NCBI RefSeq assembly: GCF_001653235.2
Contig: NC_035795.1
Location: 1,364,001 to 1,428,000 of the forward strand
Reading direction: 5' to 3'
DNA from: Pochonia chlamydosporia 170
Lineage: Eukaryota > Ascomycota > Sordariomycetes > Hypocreales > Clavicipitaceae
Length of the DNA: 64,000 bases
A program made the translations under genes and the position numbers. Shown piece by piece: positions 32,384-45,156 of this stretch. Below the pieces are notes generated by a model. The model was not told where the DNA came from. It saw only the letters and a program-made list of their open reading frames with translations, and did no database searches. The first letter of the stretch is position 1, and every line of letters begins with the position of its first letter.

Positions 32384-35300
32384 ATGGCGGCAATGAGAGG
32401 ACCGCGCCTGCAAGTCGGCTCTGCAGCATGGATTGCTGAGGAGCGGAAAGCAGCTTTGCAAATCACTCAGTCCGAGGTTGAGGAGTTCTCTTATTCTGCT
32501 CGAAATGAACTCGACTGGCTCAACGAGCATATGGCGGGCATTTTCAATGAAAATGAAACGTACGTGTTCTCTGCCGATATTCAGCGTTGGAAAATCTGAA
32601 TGCTGACACTCTCCCAGCAACTTTGCAGAGACCTTCAAAACACCCGCAAAACTTCGGGGCAAGACTCCAAGAACGGCGAGAAAAGCGAACCCTATAGAGA
32701 CCCGAGTGGTATGTTGGATCACACTCTGGAACAGCAAAACACAGCTAACCTAGCGCATGTAGCCTCTGTCCGAGGTGTTTTCTGCAACTCCAAATGGAGC
32801 TTCAAACCCGGTGAATTGCCTTCAATCCACCAGGATAACTGGCCACATGGCAAGAGGCTCCCCAAATCCCATGAGACAGTCGCCCGCTCGCGTTGCAGTC
32901 TTTTCACCTAAGCCTGCAACCCAAGGGACGCAGGATTCTGGGTACTTTGGCAGCCAAGACGTTGCTCCTGTGAATATCCACATGGACTCAGACTTTGAGT
33001 ATGAAAGAGATTCACCGCAACGAGGTGCTATACAAACCACTACAATTCCCCTAAAGAACATCCCAACTCGCACTGCCCCTCAAGGCTCGCCTGAAAAATC
33101 ATTCGAGACAGCTAAAGAGGACCAAACGACCCAAACATCGGCAGATGCCTCGAAAAAAATCAACGTGGATGCGCAGTTTGATCTTGGACATGAATCAGCA
33201 TATGAGGATGACGTCTCGCCGGAACGGCAGTTAAGCTTAGAAGCAAAGCAGAGTGCGCGATATCCTGATGATGCCCAATCGGCATCAGATGCCTCCAGCC
33301 CAATTCGACCTGTGGTTCGCAAGAGCAGCTTGAATTTCGCGTCTCTGCCAGCTCGGGAACCTCTCACGGCTGGTAAGAGCAACGGTGCGCGAGTCTCCCG
33401 AACCAGCCATCTCGACCACATTAGGACCAGCTATTATAATAGGCCCACAGGAGGCAAGAGCCTTGGAGGAAACTTGGCGAAACCGGATCGGGATGAAGAT
33501 GAAGAGGACGAAGTGGATGTGGACGAGAATCTGCCCTCAAACTCTGCCGCAACGAACGATACTAAGACATATACGCAGCGGCTCCAAGATCAAATTAATA
33601 TGCTTGGCCAATCCCAAGCGAAGAGCTCCCAAGCAATGCCACAAAGCAAAACACCTGCTCCTAAATCTGTGTCTCCGATCCCCCTGAATACGCTTCAATC
33701 GACGCCGGGAGCTTTCCCCGAAGATGACGATGACGACTGGATTGAGCCGCCTGCAACAGTCGCCGCCACAGCTGAGGAACGGCCGAGTCTACCAAAGAGC
33801 CACTCGGCAGATGTTATGGAAGGAATACAGGGCAAAAATACTATTGGCCAGACAGATTTTGTCATGTCCGATGATGACGGTGCTGATGCTGAGAATAAAA
33901 TTGCCGACCTACGAAAAGGGGATGTTGGCAAGCCAACATATGGGCATGGCAAATCTGTCTCTGTTCCGAGCATTCCAAACATGCGCTCAGCAATGGAAGA
34001 CCCTCATCCTCTCAAGAAGGTCGTTTCTGTTTCCAATCCCAGCCTCATGACCGTGGCCGAAGCCGGAATTTTGGACACTCCGTCAAAATCACCCTCTAGG
34101 GCCTTTCGAGAGAGCCCATTGAAACAGGTCAAGAATAAACTTTCGTCTATTCTTAAGAGCTCAAGAGGTCTGTTGGCTAGTAGTGCAGCCATTAGTGCTG
34201 AGGGGAAATCGTTGATGTCACCCTCTTCAACCCGTCTTGGCCTGCATTCTGTTATGTCTTCAGAGTCGGTCATTTCACTGCAAAGGACTGGCTCTCAAGG
34301 ATCCCAAAGCATACCTGCCAGCCCGATAAGGCCAACCCGTCGTACGCGGGCTTCTGTTGAAAAAGAGAGAGAGGAGAAGAGGCGCGACAAAGAAGCCAAA
34401 CGATTGGAGGAGCAAAACGAGAAGCTCGAAAAAGCAAGACAGAAGGAGCGTGAGAAGGCCCGAGTTTTCAGTAAAGAGCAAGAGAAAATTGCCGCCATGG
34501 AGAGACAAATTGCGTCCAAGAAGGAGGACGAACGGACGGCAGTCAGGGAAACCCCCAAGCCGACGAGAACAGGCCTTCGTAATGGAAAGGATTCCCCGGA
34601 GGAAACAACTTCTGTAGACAAAGATGTCGACATGGAGGATGTTTCCCTGATGCCGCCACCCTCCGCCCCTCGCTCTACTGGTCCTGCTCATGCTACACGT
34701 AACAGGGAGGTTAAACGGCCGTTCACAAGGGAAACCCAAACCCGACCAAAGCAAGCTCCCACTGTCATACGAGTAAATACAGGATCGCAACATTCGCAGT
34801 ATAGATTGTCTACTGCACAGCCGGACGCGCCGAGTCACGGTGCTGCTCAAACTCAACATCAACTCGCATCCAAAGCTAGCAAGGCATCACTGCAACCAAA
34901 AGCGTCAACTCAGAGCTTGAGAGGCGCAGCCGCTGCCAGCCGAGCCAAGGCTCAAGAATTAGCTGCTAAGAAGAAAGAGCAGGAAGAGAAAGAGGCTCAG
35001 AAGAGGCGAGATGCTAAGGCAGAGATGGAACGAAAACGAGCAGCAGCTCAAGAGGAGCAACGGAAGCAGGAACAGCTGAAACGCCAGGAGGCTGAACGTC
35101 AACGAAAACAGCAACAACAACAAGAACAGGCCTCGCAGCAATCCCAGTCTCAAGCTAAAAGTCATGCTCAGAGAAAAGCCGCAATAGAAAAGGCGAAGCA
35201 GACTAGAGCGCCGCCCCCAGCCGTACGCTCTCAGCCTAACGGCCCACCAGACTTCTCAATGACCAAGGATAGCCACTCATCACGCCCTCCATCTCGGCTC

Positions 35301-36258
35301 ACATCCAATGCCCACTGGAACCAGGACGAGCCTGGTCGACCTGTTAATGCCGTTTTGTCGACTGCCAGCAAAGCTGGCTCAAAGCGAACTCTCGCCCAAG
35401 AGAAGGGAGAAGATAGCCAAGCGAAACCACCTCAATCTCGCGGAGGATACGCGTATCAGGCCAACGATGCCAAGCGACGTCGAACTAGTGAGGCTTTCCA
35501 TGGTGAAATTGATACATCTAGTCAAAAGAACATCAAGGGCCCTCCGGTTCGACCATCGGCTGGATTCAAGAAGGTACGTCATTCCACAAGTAATACCCAA
35601 CCTCGCTTCCTCTAACAATAACTAGGAACTACCGTCCAAGTCTGTTTTCCAGACTGGCTACGCAAATGCCTCACAAGGTGCAACGCGCGACCTTTTCAAG
35701 GCCACTGTATCGGCGCAGCATGCTAGCCAGACGAAGGCGTCTCACCCTCTGGAAATGGCTCAGATATCGAAGGGTGCCATTCCATTCGCACCCAACCCGA
35801 ACGCAGCAGGACCAGCTCACAAGACCCCTGCGAGACCTGGTCCGTCTAATGCTGCTAAAGCGGCTGCAAAATCCGTGCCCAGATCCTCGCCACGTTTCCA
35901 GAATGGAGAAACCGTAGAGCTTCCCGAAATCCAGACGGATGACGATAGCGAGGATGACGAGGCCAACGGCGTTGTTGTGGCGCCATGGGCAGATTCGCCA
36001 TATCTAAGAGAAAAGCTCTTTTGGCAGGAAACTATGGATCCTTCGCAGATTTTTGGACCACCGCAACCACTCAACATGGAGGAGGTGTTTAACAAGAATA
36101 AGGAAAGGTGGTCCAAGTTCCGACCCAGAAGCTCTAGTGCGAACTGGAGCGGAGCAGATCGATTAACAGAGGACGATATCAGGAAAGACTTGGCTGCTCG
36201 AGACAAACTCAGACGGGATGGCGGTTGGTCTTATGAAATGAGCAGAGATGTGCTTTAA
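32384..36258 (+). CDS. INCENP-like inner centromere protein, Aurora B scaffold
   Basis: Four exons: 32384-32559, 32618-32708, 32763-35573, 35626-36258; 3711 nt, 1236 aa. The C-terminal ~100 residues carry the INCENP IN-box (APWADSPYLREKLFWQETMD, then PSQIFGPPQPLNMEEVF), which binds and activates Aurora kinase. Upstream are a Lys/Glu/Arg/Gln-rich single helix or coiled coil (~520-590 and ~720-800) and long disordered Ser/Pro-rich regions with SP/TP sites, suited to Cdk control. The N-terminal ~60 residues (WIAEERKAALQITQSEVEEF) are probably the survivin-binding CEN segment. This is the Sli15/Pic1 subunit of the chromosomal passenger complex, which corrects kinetochore attachment. The start is the ATG at 32384; an ATG nine nt downstream is also possible. 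Confidence 0.9.
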
Positions 36259-37230
36259 AACAGCAGCAAAGGCGACATTTTTTTTTTTTGGACAGGGCCG
36301 GCCTCAATAGTTCAAGAAGAAGGCTTTTTGGGGCGAAGGCAGGCGCCATGGCGTTAATGGATTATGTTGATTGCATAGCATTGGATTTGGAATGGTTCAA
36401 AGACATTAGTACGAGACAATAACCACTATGGCAAGTTGGCGTTTTTGATATTGATATTCGCGATGATGAATTGGGTCATGATTTCGGTCCAAACATGTAA
36501 TTGGTGGTTTTTTTTTTTTTTTTTTTTTTTGGCTCCGTGATGCCCTTCTTGCTGGAAAATGCTTTTTTTCTTTCCTCGTCCACCACATCATCGCTAGTCA
36601 CATTGAAAGTGAACTCTGGGGCCTCTGCAGTGCTTCGCTTCAAATCTGACATATTGTTTGTGTATCAACCTTGCGATCATTGAAAAAGTATATTAATGGC
36701 GAGTCAACCCCATCCTGGGACAGGAATCACATGGCTTGGAACCGCTTATCCGCGCAGAAGATGCTGACAAACAGTACTGAGTACTGCAGATGACAAGTCT
36801 CGAAGTTTTGAATCGGTAGACTGTACGAATAGCGGGAAAGTGTTATCTACGAATCTTCCTATTTTTTCGCCGATTGTTAAACTGTTTTCGTGGTTTCGCC
36901 AAACTGCATTCAACAACAAACGTCTTCATGTATCAAACATGGGTATCGCCACTTGCCAAATAAATGGACCACTATGTCTGGGGTTGCCTCCACATGATTG
37001 GTCGCAAAGCGCATACGGTACAAAAAAAGGAAGTAGCCCCTTTGGGACGGGACATACGGAGTACGAAAAAAAAAATCTGGAGCCACTTTGTCCCTGAGTT
37101 TCCCAAGAACGCGATCAATGTGAGGTTCCCCATCACATCCAGTCTTCCAAAACATCGTTTTCGACAATTTTGACGGCCAAGCATTGTCCGCATCAAAGAT
37201 TTGTTCACCACAGCAAAGACGACTGTCAGT
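36259..37230. other. intergenic: INCENP 3' flank and helicase promoter
   Basis: Contains a 23-nt T run (36508-36530), a perfect inverted repeat CAGTACT-G-AGTACTG (36772-36786), a TACGGAGTAC motif (37055-37064) and a reverse CCAAT box (36997-37001) about 230 bp upstream of the helicase start. No gene seen. Confidence 0.5.
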
Positions 37231-39288
37231 ATGTTAAGGCAAGGCTTTCGCCGCTGTGCCGGCCTCGCCAGCGCTGCTGCGCCGTCTCTCATGGTGCGCT
37301 CTCGAACAGCGTTCCCTCTGGCGCAGAGAAGTGTGGTGTCTGTGACAAGAACCCCTAGCGTATTTAAGAACATCGCCAATGCTTCGAGACAATACAGTTC
37401 CGAAGCTGTTGCTGCTGAGGCCACGAGGGTAGAGGAGGCTGTCTCTGGAGACGTTGTTGACTTCCATGAGCTGTCGAAGCTGGGTGTCCATCAGAACCTC
37501 CTGCAGGCAATCACCAGAGACATGAATTACAAAACCATGACGCCAGTTCAGTCTAAGACGATCAACCCTGCTCTTAAAGGAACAGACATGTACGTATCGC
37601 TATTACCTGTCGCTCTCGCTGCTGACCTTTGCTAATCCCACCAAAGAGTTGCCCAAGCCAAAACAGGAACGGGCAAGACCATCGCCTTTCTTTTGCCGCT
37701 GTTCCAGCGCATGATTGAGGAAGATCCTACACTGGCCGCAAGACGCTCCTCGCGGAATGCCCGATCGGACGATATCCGCGGCATTGTTTTGTCACCGACC
37801 CGAGAGCTTGCTGAGCAAATTGCCACCGAAGCCCGTCGCCTTTCAAAATACACGGGCCTTGTCGTTCAATCGGCGGTTGGAGGCACCCAAAAAAGCAGGA
37901 TGTTGCAACAGACACAGCGACAAGGGTGCCATCTTTTGGTGGCCACACCGGGGCGCTTGAATGATTTGTTGCAAGACCCTCGAAGCGGCATTGATGCACC
38001 AAATCTGGCCGCTCTTGTCCTGGACGAGGCTGACCGTATGCTTGATGTCGGTTTCGAACAGCAACTGGGAGAGATTACCAGTTGCCTTCCGAGCCGAGAA
38101 GAGAAGGAGCGTCAAACAATACTGGTTTCGGCCACTATACCAGACAATGTCATCAGACTAGCCCGCACAATGGTTCGTCCTGATGACTTCGAATTCGTCC
38201 AGACAATCTCCGAAAACGAGTCGCTCACCCATGAGCGAGTACCACAACACGTCGTACCGCTGACTACATGGAATAACGTCTTCCCCAGTTTATTTGAGCT
38301 TATCGATCGAGAAACTGCCAAGGCTGCCGAGGACCCAAGTCTGCCCCCCTTCAAGGCTATTGTTTATTTCAACACAACTTCGCTTGTCCGATTGGCTGGA
38401 GAATTTGGGTTCCAACGAAGGCAGAACGGCCTTATGAACATGCCGACGTACTCTATTCAGTCTCAACTTACCCAGAGCCAGCGCACCAGGGCGGCTGATT
38501 CGTTCCGAAATGCGCGATCTGGAATTCTGTTTTCATCGGATGTTACAGCTCGAGGAATGGACTTTCCTAACGTGACGCATGTTATTCAGGTTGATACGCC
38601 TCGTGAACGTGAGTCTTATATTCATCGGCTCGGCCGCACGGCTCGACAGAATAAGGGTGGTGAGGGCTGGCTTCTCCTCCCACCGCATTCGACGAGGACC
38701 GCCAAAAAGCTTCTGCGTGGTCTTCCTCTGCAGGCAAATACGACGTTGGAGAGCTTCAACGTCGATGCTGAAGCTGATGTTGCAGAACTACCAAAATACC
38801 ACCAGGAAGCCAAGGACCTGGCCCAAGCTCTGCCGCGAAGTGTGTTGGCCGAAGCCTACACATCCAGTCTTGGGGCTCAGGGCGAATCAAAGGAGGAGTT
38901 TGTGGAGGATCTCAACCTTTGGGCCACTGCTGGTTGGGGTTGGAGGGAGCCACCTCATGTCTCGGCTTCGGTGGCCAAACGTTTGGGCCTCACTCGTTCT
39001 GCATTGAATATCCAGCGTGGACCTTCAGGACGTGATGACGGTTTTGAGGCTGACAATCGATTCGGACGCGAGGACCGCAGAGGGTCCGGTCGTTTCGACG
39101 GCCCCAAATCATCCGACCCGTTCACTGAAATGGGACGTAATGTACGACGAGATGATGCAGGCTTCGGCCGCGACCGGGGCACTAGAGGATCGATGCGATT
39201 CCGGAACCGGGACTCCAGGGGCTCCAGGGGCTCTCGAGGATCTCGAGGACCCCGAAGATTCAGCGAGTCTACTGAGGCCTCTTGGTAG
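37231..39288 (+). CDS. MSS116: mitochondrial DEAD-box RNA helicase, Mss116-like
   Basis: Two exons, 37231-37589 and 37647-39288; 2001 nt, 666 aa. An Arg/Ala/Ser-rich N-terminus (MLRQGFRRCAGLASAAAP) looks like a mitochondrial presequence. Helicase motifs in order: Q motif (MTPVQSKTI), I AKTGTGKT (just after the intron), Ia PTRELAEQ, Ib TPGRL, II DEAD, III SAT, IV IVYFNT, V TARGMDFP, VI HRLGRTAR. After the helicase core comes the extension typical of Mss116, and an Arg/Gly/Ser-rich basic tail (~585-660) that probably anchors RNA. Mss116 proteins act as RNA chaperones in group I/II intron splicing and mitochondrial translation. The intron donor is GTACGT and the acceptor CAAAG. Confidence 0.9.
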
Positions 39289-39800
39289 AGAGAGGGTTGT
39301 ATGAGAGGATACGAGTTGGAAATCTAATTTAATAACGATTTCGAGGCATTTTCGTTTTGGGAGAAGAAACAACCTTGTATTACTATGAAAGGGAATATGG
39401 CCAATACGCAAAGCGGTAATTGTACATTAGCATCGACGACATGTAAAACACTGGGTATCAGAAAAGGGCCATGGATAACATCATAACAGAGCGGCGTCCA
39501 GGAAGATCAAATCTCCCCAACAATAAATAGATCGTGTTCAATATCAATTTTGTTTCTTTTTATTCGTTCTGGTTATAAGTTGTTACGAAGTGTCAAAGCC
39601 TTTGTAAGTTTTGAAGCCGGTGAGAGTCCGTGGCCCGAATTGTTAATTTTGAGAAGATTATATACATACAACACACCCAAACGCCTCATGCAGTACCCTC
39701 TGTAATGGCGCATATAGAACCATATATCCCAACTATGACAACATTGAAAGTGTAGTCTAAGCCAAACCGCCACATTTTACACCACATCCTCACATCGCCA
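39289..39800. other. intergenic between convergent genes
   Basis: 3' flanks of the helicase (plus) and PEX7 (minus). No gene or structure seen. Confidence 0.4.
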
Positions 39801-40998
39801 TCATCTCGGCCCCGGCCCCATCAACATATTCGAATCCCACAACAACACCCTCTCATCCCAACCCACCGAAGCAACCCAACCGCCCACCCCGAACAAACAC
39901 CAATCCACACCCGTCACAAACTCCGTATGCCTATTCATAACACCCAGCTGATGCCCTGGCCTCGCGCCCGCCAACGGCCCCGCCGGCTGCGCCGACGCAT
40001 CATTCCACAACCGCACCGTCATATCATAGCTCCCACTGATGAGCACATCGCTCGCGTGCGGACTCCACGCCAGCCTCCGAACGGCATACTCGTGTCCCTG
40101 CATGAGACTCAGCGGGCCCGCGGCGGGGCTGCGAATGTCAAACGTGCGGATGATGCGGTCCACGCCGCCGGTCGCGACGACCGTGTCGTTGTACTTGTTC
40201 CAGTCGTGGGTGAGGACTTCGGCGGGCGGGCTGCCTGCTAGACTGGGGTTCATGCCGGGCTGGGAGGAGGCGGCGTGGACGGGGATCGTCGACACGAGGT
40301 GGTACTTTGCGGAGGAGGGGGTGCGCAGGTCGAAGATGCGGAGGTGGGAGTCGGAGGAGACGGCGGAGAGGAGGGCCGGGTTGGATGGGCAGAAGGATGT
40401 GCTGTAGGTGCAGTTGCCGATGGGGAGGGTTTTGAGCGAGTGTGCGCGCGTTGGGGACCACTGTCGAGGTTAGTATGATACTTTTGGAGTTGAAGTGAGG
40501 AAGAGAGGTTAGGCTGACTATTTTGACGGTTCCGTCCCAGGAACTGGAGATGAATGTGTCCTTTGATACGGGGTTCCAGCTCACGGAGAAGGTCTCTCGT
40601 TTATGTTCGTGGAAGTTCATGATGGGGAACTGGTCGACCCCCAGGTCAAACAGCTTGAGTGACCCATCGCCACCAGCTACAATTAATTGATTCTCGTTGA
40701 TTTCCGACCACGCAAGATCGTACAGCGCGTCGTTTGTGTCGAACCTAGATTTTGCCATTTCAATTAGCCAACATGCTCACTAGCAGACAACAGCCCGCGG
40801 AGTCCCCCGTAACGTAAAGACTCACGTCTTTTCCACCTGGACTCCCTGCGCCGTGAGCCCCAGCGCAAACACCCTCCCGTTTCCGACGATGCCAAAGTTG
40901 GCGGACGTTGCGACGGCTATGCGCGAGTCGTAGTAGGGCGAGTACTTGACTGCGTAGGGGTTGTACCCTTGGGTGCGAAACTCAAGCATCGCAGCCAT
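39801..40998 (-). CDS. PEX7: peroxisomal targeting signal 2 receptor Pex7
   Basis: Three exons: 40998-40826, 40744-40519, 40460-39801; 1059 nt, 352 aa. A WD40 propeller: recognisable repeats include YDLAWSEINENQLIVAGGDG, SVSWNPVSKDTFISSSWDG, DWNKYNDTVVATGGVDRIIR, RRLAWSPHASDVLISGSYD and the last GWVASVGWDERVLLWD. The N-terminal RTQGYNPYAVKYSPYYDSRIAV is typical of Pex7. It binds N-terminal PTS2 signals (for example of thiolase) in the cytosol and carries cargo to the peroxisome with a co-receptor. The second donor is GTCAGC, a weak GT site, but the frame across it (TVKI-WSPTRAH) is right. The length equals the usual fungal Pex7. Confidence 0.92.
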
Positions 40999-41552
40999 TT
41001 TGGGGGGGTTGGGCGCAAGTGTCGCGGCGCATTGATGGGCGGGAGAGGGTCGGACAGGAGGTTCAGAGGTCGTGGGACGGTATGGGGGCCAGGAGGAGTT
41101 CTTGGTGAATTGTTTTGAGGGTTTGGAGTTTGTTGTTGGTGATCAGGGAGCCGGGGTTGAGGATGAAGTTGAGGTGGTGGGTTGACATGTGCCTCGGTAA
41201 TGGGCGGCGCCGACGTCAATAATGTGGGGAGATGGCCGTGGTGGACTTGGGACTGGAGATTTGGGACGTGGAGTGTGAGATCTGGTGGCATGGATGGAGG
41301 CGGCGTATTAGTGTGAGCGCATGCTTTTGGGTCTGTGAGAGAGGAGCTGACTTCATGTAATAAATATGAATCACTCTTGGGTATCGTCACTTAATTTTTT
41401 CACTTTTTTTGTCTTAAAAAAATGTTGTCATCGTTACAGTTTGGCACTTAAATATGTATGTCTGCTTCGCTTCCAGTCGCAGATGTTCGTCGGTGGTACG
41501 TCTTGACAGAAACTCAAGCTTGGCAGCACCACTTCGACTTACACCAATCCCC
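40999..41552. other. intergenic; probable PEX7 promoter
   Basis: Between the PEX7 start and the stop of the double zinc-cluster gene, both on minus. A proline-rich open frame here overlaps PEX7 exon 1 in another frame and is taken as chance. Confidence 0.4.
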
Positions 41553-43870
41553 TCAAACCCGCCCATTCACCATCTCATGCCCGAGAAACACATCCTCCAA
41601 AAATGTCGGATACCCCATAGTCTCCAACATCGGAGTTTGCAGCTCCCAGTCCCAAAAGCTACCACCTTGATATTGAAACAACGCACTCCCATCGAGACTC
41701 ACAGCCTCCTCCTCTGGACTCGACCCCAACTCCCTCAAAGCAGTTGCACCAGGCATAGGCAATCTCGCGGATGCTGGCGTGCTAAATTGTTCTGGTTTAT
41801 GCCTCTCGTTAGCTTGTGTCCGCGCAATTGGATACACGCCGAGCGGATTGAGAATGTAATCCAGTGAGAATTGTCGCGGGTTCTGACTCTCTGCAGTCTC
41901 CTCGGCCGTGCTTGGATCCGGCCCCCTTTTCTCCTCCATCTTATCAAATCGCTTTAGAGCCTGAGTTGCAGACTCTAGAAACAGGTCTACTTGCATATAT
42001 GTTCGTAGGTGCTGCAGGATGCGTACATTACTCTCCAGCATTTGACGATACTTGTGCAGCTCCGTACCTGGAAGTAGTGAGGAACATGAGCTTTCCCCCA
42101 GTCCACTCCATGATGCTAGCGTCGTGACTAGCACGCCGCTGCAGACTTGTGCGTGCATCGCGTATGGTATGTCAACCATGCTCTCCTTGTGGCACTTGTA
42201 CAAGTCATCTAGTAAGGTAGCTATGTTGGCCGCCCTGCTGGCACACATCCGATGGCAGCGCTTGAGGAAGTCGCTCGGCGCATTTTCTCGTATCCATCTT
42301 GTTGCTGAAACTGGAAACACGAGACCGGTTACCCCTATGCGGTAAAGATCGTTGAACGTTTGTGCAATGAGGATATGAAGACCGAAGTACAGGTTCAGGC
42401 GGCCGGTGGATTTGTGTAAATACGTATTCTCTGGTGTCAATTTTATGACATCCGGGATGGAGGACTCTAGCGCCATAAGCTCCTGGTCTAGGCGCTGAAA
42501 CTTGGAGGATGGTGTGTCCTGGATGACAGCCCAGGGAATGTCATTCCCCAGGTGTTTGACGTACTTCAGAACTCGGGATCGTAGTGCCATGGCTCGAATG
42601 TACACTGCTCGTAAATCCAGATTCTCGGACGCCCTAGTGTTCTCACCGGAGGTGCCATTTTCATGTACAAAAGGAAGAACAGTGCCCTGTCGTAGCGTTT
42701 CCGTCAAACAGGGCTTGTTTCGAATGAAGTAGTCCTCCAGACATGGCAACTGTGTCTGTACATCTTCAGCAGATATGAACCTCAATTGGTCAATCCCGCA
42801 CTCGATAAGCGCATCCTGCAAGTAACACGCCCAAAACAGCCTCCGCCGGCTTTCCTTCACGGCCCATGGAATCGACTCTTCCCGCTCGCACAAGATGTCT
42901 GCGTCATGCTCAACGTTGAGTTGCAAAATCTGGACGTGCCGGGCTACCATGCCTGACATGAGGAATGCTTTGGCATGGTCACCCACCCGGAGACAATGCT
43001 CGTGAAGCAGAACTGCAGTCATGAGGCACTCAACCGCCAGGTTTCCAAAGTTGGTGAATACGCTCTGCATGGCGGCAGCAGCCCATCCTCGCCCGGCAAG
43101 ATGAAACTGCATGTTTGGCGTCGTGTCCTGCTCTGAAGATACAACTACAGCCCTCGCATAGTAGAAAGGGGCAGCGAGCGCACAAAGAATGTAAATGAGC
43201 CCAGACCGATCCGAGTACAAGGCATCGTCGTTCTGAAATCGCTCCATAAAGGTTGGGACATGTAGAAAACCAAAGCACCGAACGGTATGGACTTGCGACA
43301 AGTAAATGTCTAGTAGCTCGCGTACACGATGTGCAGGAGGCAGACTTCGTGATGTCAGCCAAGGAGGCATCGTGGGATCAACTTGACGGTGTAGTGAGTT
43401 TCCATGGCCGCTTTCTCCCGTGTCGACACTGGAAATTGGACCCGAGTTCCTTGAATCCGTGTTCACATAAAGGCAATGCAAATTCTTCCTGCTGCACCTT
43501 TTGCAAAGATGATCCCCAGAACATTTGGCTTTGGCGCGCTGGCATTCGACACAGGATCTGTGGATGCGCCGCCGTAGAAGACCAGCTTGAGTGACTTCGC
43601 TGCTAGGTCCTGCATAGCTACTACTATCCCGCTGACTTGATGGAAGGGTTGCTGCCTTGGACGCAGTTCGTCTCGTGATGTAGACGCATTGCGTGCCGAA
43701 TTTGATGCATTTACGACACGAGCCCGGGGTGCGGTCGCATTTCACCTGGAGTCGTGTTAGCAGAGCTCGTGCTGTCAATCATTGAATTCAATCAAATGAC
43801 GATTTCCCAAGAACAATCGAGGAGAACAAACTTTTCGTTTGCGACAGACAACACAGCTCTTTGGCTCCAT
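41553..43870 (-). CDS. transcription factor with two Zn2Cys6 clusters
   Basis: Two exons, 43870-43832 (39 nt) and 43745-41553; 2232 nt, 743 aa. Exon 1 supplies the first two cysteines of cluster 1: C6-x2-C9-x6-C16-x6-C23-x2-C26-x6-C33. A second full cluster follows: C78-x2-C81-x6-C88-x5-C94-x2-C97-x6-C104. The middle region is a fungal-specific transcription factor domain (ELLDIYLSQVHTVRCFGFLH, ESRRRLFWACYLQDALI). Most fungal regulators have one cluster; two in tandem suggests a compound DNA site or one cluster used for dimer contacts. The intron has a GTTTGT donor and a GCTAACAC branch. Without the short exon, cluster 1 would appear broken. Neighbours suggest local control of the secreted protein, transporter and etherase-kinase genes, which is inference. 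Confidence 0.88.
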
Positions 43871-44305
43871 GTCTTTGTCTCTGCCTTGTCATGTCCTCTG
43901 CGAGGAATGTTTCGCCGTTCGATTCGAGCAACAGACGGCGTAATCTGGTGCAAAGGGATAAAAGATGCAATGTTCGGTTCTAGTCGGACCCTGCCACTAG
44001 CCTTCAAATTCCCCAGGTTAACCTTCCCCAAACCAAATAGCGGGGCAGTAATAGCCAATACGCCTCTTCCTTGTGCATAATGTTGCCATTGTGGAAGTCT
44101 TGCCGATTTCTGACTCGAACTAGACCATACTATGGCTTGCAGGAAGTCAAGGTGGCTTCTGCTGCCTGAGGAAACTGGGGAAGTAATGGTTCCTGTACTT
44201 CTTTGCGCTCCATGCTCTCGCGTGATAGAGTTGGAGCCACTTTGTGCCCGGAAAAGCATAAACTTGGTTGCACGGATAAAGGGAGAGCGCCCATAGTCTT
44301 CACTC

Positions 44306-44319
44306 CTTAGGTACCTAAG
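44306..44319. repeat. perfect palindrome CTTAGGTACCTAAG
   Basis: Fourteen-base perfect palindrome. A related one, GGTACCTAGGTACC, occurs at 59775-59788 upstream of the AKTIP-like gene. Confidence 0.7.
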
Positions 44320-44453
44320 TAGATGATAGTCGTACTGAGATTATGGCCTGAAGATTGTACAATTGATGTCTGGTCACAATAAGGAGTACAAGAGATTGAT
44401 GAACTGACGCCACCTTGGGAGAGGCAGGCGCAATTCTCACTACTTTCCTTTTT

Positions 44454-44490
44454 GGGAAACGAGATCCGTAATGCACCGGATCTCGTTCCC
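44454..44490. promoter_or_regulatory. inverted repeat with everted CGGATC motifs
   Basis: Arms CGAGATCCG (44460-44468) and CGGATCTCG (44477-44485) are perfectly complementary around an 8-nt spacer. Beyond a one-base bulge the arms extend with GGGAA (44454-44458) and TTCCC (44486-44490). The same CGGATC/GATCCG hexamer pair occurs in the transporter/etherase promoter at 48053-48074. Could be an operator for a zinc-cluster protein or an RNA hairpin. Confidence 0.55.
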
Positions 44491-45156
44491 GAACTCGCAC
44501 TGCCCTTCTTCAACATCAAAACGTAGCAAGCAATGAGTCGATTGAAAAGATTCAGACCTAAAGCTCGAGTGGAATGTATGTCTTTCCCCCGCATTATGCA
44601 ATCAATATCTTGAAGTGTGTTGTACACTTCGGCTAGGCTATCATAACTTCTGCTAGCTTCTTACTAGGCAGGTCGCTTCGAAGCTAAGCATCGTTATATA
44701 GCGACTTTCTGATCCTTCTACTTTCCTTTCATCTTCTATTCCGCTCAATTATGCCACTGTCACTGTTCGAGACGATGACAATGGTTGATGTCAGTAATTA
44801 CATACTTACAAAGTGTTCCCAGACTTGACTGTTGGAGCATTATTACATACTGTCGGGAGTGTCCGTATAGACACGAGGACGGCCACTGTCCTATCAGTGG
44901 AAGTATTTGAAACAAACTTGACTCTAACTAGTAGAGTTAATAGCCATGGCCACCCTACTTCTTGACCATAGCATGGAAGAAACCGAGCTAAGTACGCAAT
45001 CAAAGTTTGTGTCGTTGTTTAAACACACGACGTCTAGGTATTTAAGCAGCGGGTGCCTCGTCTAACCTCTTCAAGATTCAATACGGTTGCACCGCTGATT
45101 CTTCACATCTTCACGAAGTCTCACACACCGCCGTGTTGATCAACCAACGTGCCACA

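Larger units (their letters stand above)
43871..45156. promoter_or_regulatory. divergent region, double-Zn factor / secreted protein
   Basis: 1.3 kb between opposite start codons. It contains a 14-bp palindrome (44306-44319) and a long hairpin-forming inverted repeat (44454-44490), listed separately, plus a TATA-like TATTTAAG about 115 bp upstream of the secreted-protein ATG. Open frames on the minus strand are not supported. Confidence 0.45.

Noticed and set aside
40917..41390. Proline-rich 157-codon minus-strand frame
   Set aside because: It overlaps PEX7 exon 1 in another frame and its composition follows from local base bias.
43792..44259. 155-codon minus-strand frame overlapping exon 1 of the double zinc-cluster gene
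   Set aside because: Exon 1 in the other frame supplies the missing cysteines of cluster 1, so this frame is a shadow.
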